Origin: Vitrella brassicaformis
Lineage: Eukaryota > Sar > Vitrellaceae
Length of the DNA: 36,721 bases
Reading direction: 5' to 3'
Assembly (NCBI GenBank): GCA_001179505.1
Contig: CDMY01000254.1
Span: 108,469-145,189 of the forward strand
This document shows positions 32,219 to 36,721 of the stretch, piece after piece (position 1 is the first letter of the stretch; each line of letters begins with the position of its first letter). A program made the position numbers and the translations under genes. The notes beneath the pieces were generated by a model. The model ran no database searches. It was not told the DNA's origin and was given only the letters and a program-made list of their open reading frames with translations.

Positions 32219-33607
32219 TCACATGGGCAACAAGACATGCCCAAGATTCTGACGAAAGTCCAGCAGAGCTTTGGACTGCAGATTCTTTGAACCAGCGTGA
32301 ATCACAAATGTGTGACATCGGCACTTTCTCCGCCATGCCGGGTGTGGGTCTACGCACTGTTGGCGTCACAAGGAAAAGATTTATCGTTGCGTGATATCGA
32401 GGTCTTAACTTACCTGGAGAAGAGTTGCCTGTGACGGACCATTATCGACAGCAAGCAAGAATGGGACAGTTTTAAAATCTTGTAGCCTTTGCTGTCTTCG
32501 CCCGATGCAGTAGAATGCGCGGTGACAGTGATACCACCGAATATCAGCACTTTTAGCACTTCTCCAGCATTCGTTGTCCTTCAATTTTCTGTGAATGCAG
32601 GCGTCGTTGTACGAGAAGCTGCCGTTCGCATACGCTTGGAAGGCGTGTTGAATGGCATGCTGGAGTGACGTCTGCTCAGCCGGATGCCGCTGGAAGAAAT
32701 GTCCATCGTCCCAGGCCCGAGTCAGAACCATGTCTGTCCACTTTCCTTTCCTTCTGAAGATCATGACACCTGCGACGGAAGGCAGAGAAAGGCAAAGGCG
32801 GGTCATATGGACAAATGAAAGGCGGTACCGGTATTCAGCCATGAGTCCTTCTGCACAATGAGTTGAACATTAGAGAGCACCTGAGGTTCCCGGGCGATTA
32901 AGTCACTGTAAGCGGTGTAGAGTCGAGGCGAAAAGAAGTCTGTGACAAGAAGATTGTAATCTTTGACAAAGGCGTCACTATCCATCCACAGCACAGTGGA
33001 ATACGCCTTCAGTAGACGGCGAATAAGCAATATCTGAAAAAGAAGTGTGTGGAACGTATGAAGGCACAAGAATTCAAAGGCTACCTTTACATAGTACACC
33101 GATCTCCCTTCCAGGTTGGAGTGACTGCTATCTTGGACAAATAGAGGAATATTTCGTAGGTGAGCATAAAGTGCGATATTAAAGATGCAGTCGAGACATG
33201 CCAGGTTGATCAAAGTGGCATTTTTGGCGCCAAATAGAAACTGCACATATACAGACACCCACACACTCGCCCGTCGGATTCCCTCTTGCACTATGGTTCA
33301 TTCTGTATGTTACGTTCCAGGCCGTGGCCATGACCACAGACGGCGACTCTGTTATTGCCTCAATTTTCGCCCCTCGGCGACTCAATGTTCGCAATGCCAG
33401 TGCCAGCGTATCGCCCTCGAAATAGACTCTGTAGGTCTCGCAAGGCTCCTGTCTTGTCTTGATATGAGAGGTGACATGAATGTCCGCAGCGAGATCTGTC
33501 TCATTCCCTCGCAGCCTGCAAATGAGGGGGCACGGGTCGTCTAGTTGCTGTTGAGTCTTCGGAGGAAGAGGAAACGAGTCGAACGGGAAGAAGAGGAGAC
33601 GAATCAT
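32219..33607 (-). CDS. GT34-like (GMA12/MNN10-type) glycosyltransferase
   Basis: Exons are 33607-33314, 33240-33085, 33033-32829, 32769-32414 and 32356-32219, all phase-consistent, about 382 residues. Core motifs: NIALYAHLRNIPLFV, then YYVKILLIRRLLKAYSTVLW, with the DxD metal site in VLWMDSDAFVKDYN. LNTGVMIFRRKGKWTDM follows across intron 3 (the usual N-x-G-x-F/I-x-x-R block) and then EQTSLQHAI. The last exon gives CHTFVIHAGSKNLQSKALLD, where F-V-x-H is the expected late His. These enzymes transfer galactose, mannose or xylose in the Golgi. The start used gives MIRLLFFPFDSF, only a weak anchor; the frame is open further up but without an ATG. Two degraded copies of its exons lie on both sides. 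Confidence 0.75.
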
Positions 33608-34030
33608 AGAAGAAGAACGGCTGCGACGATGACGAGACTCCACCAGAGTGTGTGCACGGGATTAACGGAAAGCGCGTCAGCACGAGGAGTCCGTCAAGAA
33701 TGCAAACTAAAAACTAGCTAGCTGTCCCTTCCATTCAATCACTGCAAGCATGCCAAATGTAACCCTCTGCCCGACCACCCACCGAGTCCGTCATAGATCA
33801 TCAACCCTTGACATATAGAGTGCACATAAGTGATGCCCCTGGGGAAGTGGCCGTCAACCAGATGTTCAAACGACGACGCACAAAGGGACTCCACCAGACC
33901 ATCTTCATTTTGTTTCTTCCCTGAACGCTGAATGTGAAATAGTTCAGAGACCTCGAGTCTGAACCCCATCTCAAATGGCAACGGCCCATCCACGGCTGAC
34001 CGACGAGGCCCTCTGTACTGAGGAATTTAC
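33608..34030. other. Gap upstream of the GT34-like gene
   Basis: An open minus frame (about 33980-33739, GPLPFEMGFRLEVSELFHIQ) looks somewhat protein-like but could not be joined to either neighbour. Otherwise this should be the promoter of the GT34-like gene. Confidence 0.4.
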
Positions 34031-34358
34031 ATTGACAGTGCAAATTCGCAGGGGCCGTTGTCCGCGGAACCCAATGCGGCGGCGTGACTGCCCGACGAAT
34101 GCAAACAAGTACAAGCGATGCAGCTGCAGAAACACGTACTTCTAGCGTTCTTCTGACAGAATTGCGCAGGAGTCGGCGAGTCGCCCCCCATGTCGGCCAT
34201 CTCGGTGATGCATGATCTGATTGCCCAGATGCTGAAATATCTCTTCCAATGCAGGCATGCTGTTCCAGCCTGCCGGCACATCAGCGTTCAGCCGGGTGCC
34301 GAAAAGAAGTGATCTTCCGGCAATGTCCGTGCACTTTCCCTTCTAACGATCACAACGC
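34031..34358 (-). pseudogene. Degenerate copy of GT34-like catalytic exon 4
   Basis: After an acceptor-like CTGGCAG the minus strand reads GVVIVRRESARTLPEDHFF and then stops. The intact gene has GVMIFRRKGKWTDM...DDGHFFQRHPAEQ in the same place. Nucleotide similarity resumes in another frame at CATGCC, and the end (SADNGPCEF) corresponds to AVDNGPSQAT of the intact exon. Length (about 330 versus 356 nt) and order match, but the reading frame is broken at least twice and no other exons are present. It is a decayed partial duplicate. Confidence 0.62.
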
Positions 34359-34655
34359 CTGCCAGGACAACAGAAGGGAAGCGGCTCATTGACAACAGAA
34401 AGGCCATGCCCTTCTGAACTTTCCCGCGTAACTCAATCAGGATTGGTGCACAGCAGAGGAGCTCGAAATTCTTGATCTATCTCGAGCATGGCTCAGACAC
34501 AATGTGCCAGAGCCAGTGGTTTCGCGGGGAGAGAAATCAATCCGTCAATTCTCTCTCTCTGACGGAGAGACGATGTTCTGAGGAGGGTGCCGTCAGCCAC
34601 GAGATAAAAGAAGGGCCGTCAGCGGCGAGACTTCGCGCCCAGCGGTCAGCCGCGC

Positions 34656-35543
34656 ATGGTTCGTGGACTTGTCATTGCGTCTCTGGCTTCCGTATCCCTT
34701 TGGGTCATTGCAATGACTCGTTTCCATTTTCACGGTGGCCGACACTGTCCTGAGGACGCCAGTGCCGGGGGAAGACTGCTTTCGCTGGCTAGCCACCCAG
34801 CCAAGCAAATCAGTGGTATGCATGAATGCCTGTGGATTCTTGTAGACCAGCTCCAACGCCACATCCAAACGCTGCCCATTCTCGCACACCGGAACCAGCT
34901 TGGTGCGATGCTTCAAAGGCTGGATAACATGGAAGTCGGTGCTGAGATTGGAGTACAGCAGGGCCACTTCTCCAAGATTACACTGAGCCGCTGGTCCAAG
35001 GCGAAGATGTATTATCTCATTGACGTCTGGCTCAAAACAAGACGCCAGCTATGGAGGCACGGGGTTCGGTGACCAGGCTAACAGGGATGACCAGACACAA
35101 GAGAGATTCTATCGAGAAGCCCAAGCCGCTCTGTCTCGCTATGAGAACAAAACGGTGTTCATCAGGGACTTCTCCACCGAGGCGGCAAAGCAGATTCCGG
35201 ACGGCTCGCTAGACTATGTGTACATCGACGCTCGCCACGATTTCTGTTCGGTATATCAGGACCTGACGACTTATTGGCGCAAGGTTCGTGACGAGGGAAT
35301 CATGGCCGGCCATGACTACGATTCGTTGCCGAGATGGAGCACATGCCCGAATGGGACGGTGGAGCCGTCCGCTGTGAAAGGGGCGGTGAATAAATTTGTG
35401 ACAGAGAAGGGTGTATCTTCAAGTATGAGGCTGACGGTGAAAAGGAGTACCGATCGTGGTACTTCCGGAAGCCTGCCATTCATACAGTCGAAGATCTTCC
35501 CTCTTCATCCCGCAGGCTTTTAAGAAGTCACTGCGGACTCTGA
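34656..35543 (+). pseudogene. Membrane-anchored SAM methyltransferase with two compensating frameshifts
   Basis: The ATG at 34656 opens a type II anchor (MVRGLVIASLASVSLWVIAM). The first frame carries MEVGAEIGVQQGHFSKITL (SAM motif I) and YYLIDVW. It must then jump +1 near 35030-35037 to continue as YGGTGFGDQANRDDQTQERF, FIRDFSTEAAKQIPDGSLDY, VYIDARHDF and GIMAGHDYDSLPR. Near 35404-35423 it jumps again, back into the first frame, for EADGEKEYRSWYFRKPAIHT. Without these shifts the domain (Methyltransf_24 type) is complete. No GT-AG intron fits either point, so this is a pseudogene, programmed frameshifting, or sequence error. It could also end later through a 29-nt intron into AFKKSLRTLKTVPVYSSKRL (35515 onward). 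Confidence 0.62.
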
Positions 35544-36460
35544 AGACAGTGCCCGTCTACTCATCGAAGAGGCTATCCTGGTCCGAGGAGTACCATCCAT
35601 CCATCAGTGATATTCATCGGCCTTTCTATCGGGGAGGCAGCGATACCACACAGAATGGACGCATGTCTCCGTTGTGCTCCAATGGGAGCCGGTTCAATGA
35701 CCAATGTCTCAGTGCTCTCGAAGATAGAAAAGGATTGTTTCCGGAAATGAGACTGGATACGGAAATGCAACTGGATGTCCTTGCAGACAATGGACAAAAT
35801 TCTTGCTGTCCCTGTGCAGCGAATGTCTGTCTATCTTGTGATTACTCGCCATTCCGTGCGTGCATGGATGGGTGTGTGCTTTTGAGGTAGTTTGTATTTC
35901 CCCAGATCGACAACTTCGCAACACGCCACGCAACACGAAAGAAACGACAGGCACACGCACCACGCCCTACGCTCTTCCCTCTATATCTCTTCACTCCCCT
36001 GTTTGGGATGTCTTAAAAAATGGATCGACGGCAGGACATGTTGAAAGACCCTCTCCGCATGTCTGTGATGCCGATTTCGGCCTGCCGAGGGGAAAGTGGA
36101 GTAACGTCCCGTTTGTTAAGAACACGCTTTCAAGCAGTGCACGGAGCAGTGCTGGTAATCACGAGTCGAGCAAGCGACATCTGAACAGCATCCGTACACG
36201 TCATCTTCTTCCCATCTGGCCTTTCTCTTGGCTGTCGTCTGTATTTGCTTGGTCTGAGTCGGGTGATTCGACATCATTGTCGTCTGCATTTGCTTTGCTC
36301 CGTGGTGTTGCAGTCGTTCAATGATGGGCACAGTAGTAATTTCGACGTCCACCGGGTGTTTGTCCGATTGACCAGAGCTGTCGACAGCGGCCAGCCAGAT
36401 TAGCCACCGAGTTGGCATGTCTTGACAAGACACGGTTTGACCAGCGCAGGCCGAGGAGCG
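35544..36460. other. 3' region, no gene supported
   Basis: One plus frame stays open to 35890 (SWSEEYHPSISDIHRPFYRG and a cysteine-rich end), but I do not recognise it and it may be 3' UTR or an unlinked exon of the methyltransferase. From 35890 to 36460 nothing coding was seen. Confidence 0.4.
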
Positions 36461-36463
36461 GGG

Positions 36464-36627
36464 GAAGGAAGAAGAAGAAGAAGAAAACAACAACAACAAC
36501 AAGAACAACAAACAAACAAACAAACACACAAAAACAAAACAAAACAAAACAACAACAACAAAAAAACACAGACACACAAACACACAAACACACAAACACA
36601 CAAACACACAAGCACACAAACACACAT
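36464..36627. repeat. A/C/G-rich simple-sequence tract
   Basis: Successive runs of AAG, AAC, AAAC, AAAAC and CACACAAA type repeats make up this tract. Long minus-strand open frames over it (F-, V- and C-rich) are products of composition. The window ends soon after in a run of C, just as it starts with 14 C. Confidence 0.9.
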
Positions 36628-36721
36628 GGAGGGGTTTTGGGGGATGGTGATGCGACGGGTGGTCCCGACTTTGTGTCTTTCCGGGACCGAAAAGAAGAAA
36701 AAATCCGGCATATGCACCCCC

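Noticed and set aside
36116-36717. Long minus-strand open frames rich in F, V, C and L
   Set aside because: They are translations of AAC/CACA simple repeats; codon pattern and composition are set by the repeat, and no domain or plausible gene structure is present.
1-36721. tRNA, rRNA, complete transposons or viral insertions
   Set aside because: I saw no cloverleaf, rRNA signature, transposase, reverse transcriptase, integrase or viral protein motifs on either strand; small elements could still be missed by eye.

Overview
This window looks like nuclear DNA of a eukaryotic microbe. Nearly every recognisable gene is split by short GT-AG introns, mostly about 47-100 bp, and single domains can be followed across exon boundaries only by changing reading frame. 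An ApiAP2-like AP2 domain, two proteins whose N-termini resemble bipartite targeting to a complex plastid, and a PIN-likes type auxin carrier point to a photosynthetic alveolate, for example a chromerid such as Vitrella. The organism is an inference. I assigned exon borders by hand from splice sites, phase and domain continuity. No ORF that starts at GTG or TTG was accepted as such.

Left part (1-8.1 kb): a possible C-terminal exon fragment, a three-exon SAM-dependent methyltransferase (625-1488), a 16-exon S1-domain protein with a possible plastid-targeting leader (2263-6444), and a minus-strand gene resembling protein O-fucosyltransferases (8064-6726, middle exons unresolved).

Middle part (8.7-22.6 kb): a GT8 gene (minus) stands head-to-head with an exostosin-like gene (plus). 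Next come a 20-exon NOMO gene (ER translocon-associated BOS complex subunit, 11811-17409), an 11-exon PILS auxin carrier with microexons, and an HtrL_YibB-family gene. The first exon of the HtrL_YibB gene, a membrane anchor, is a near copy of the first exon of the exostosin-like gene.

Right part (22.7-36.7 kb): an AP2-domain gene, two more GT8 genes, a second exostosin (GT47-like) gene head-to-head with a GT32 (OCH1-like) gene, a GT34-like gene, two broken copies of GT34-like exons, a small unknown gene, and a membrane-anchored methyltransferase whose frame is shifted and then restored. The window ends in A/C-rich low-complexity sequence.

Taken together, this is a locus unusually dense in glycosyltransferases: about nine genes from at least six families. 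Many have an N-termin membrane anchor, as expected of Golgi type II enzymes. Two SAM methyltransferases lie at its flanks. The local exon duplications suggest the cluster is still evolving by duplication and exon shuffling.
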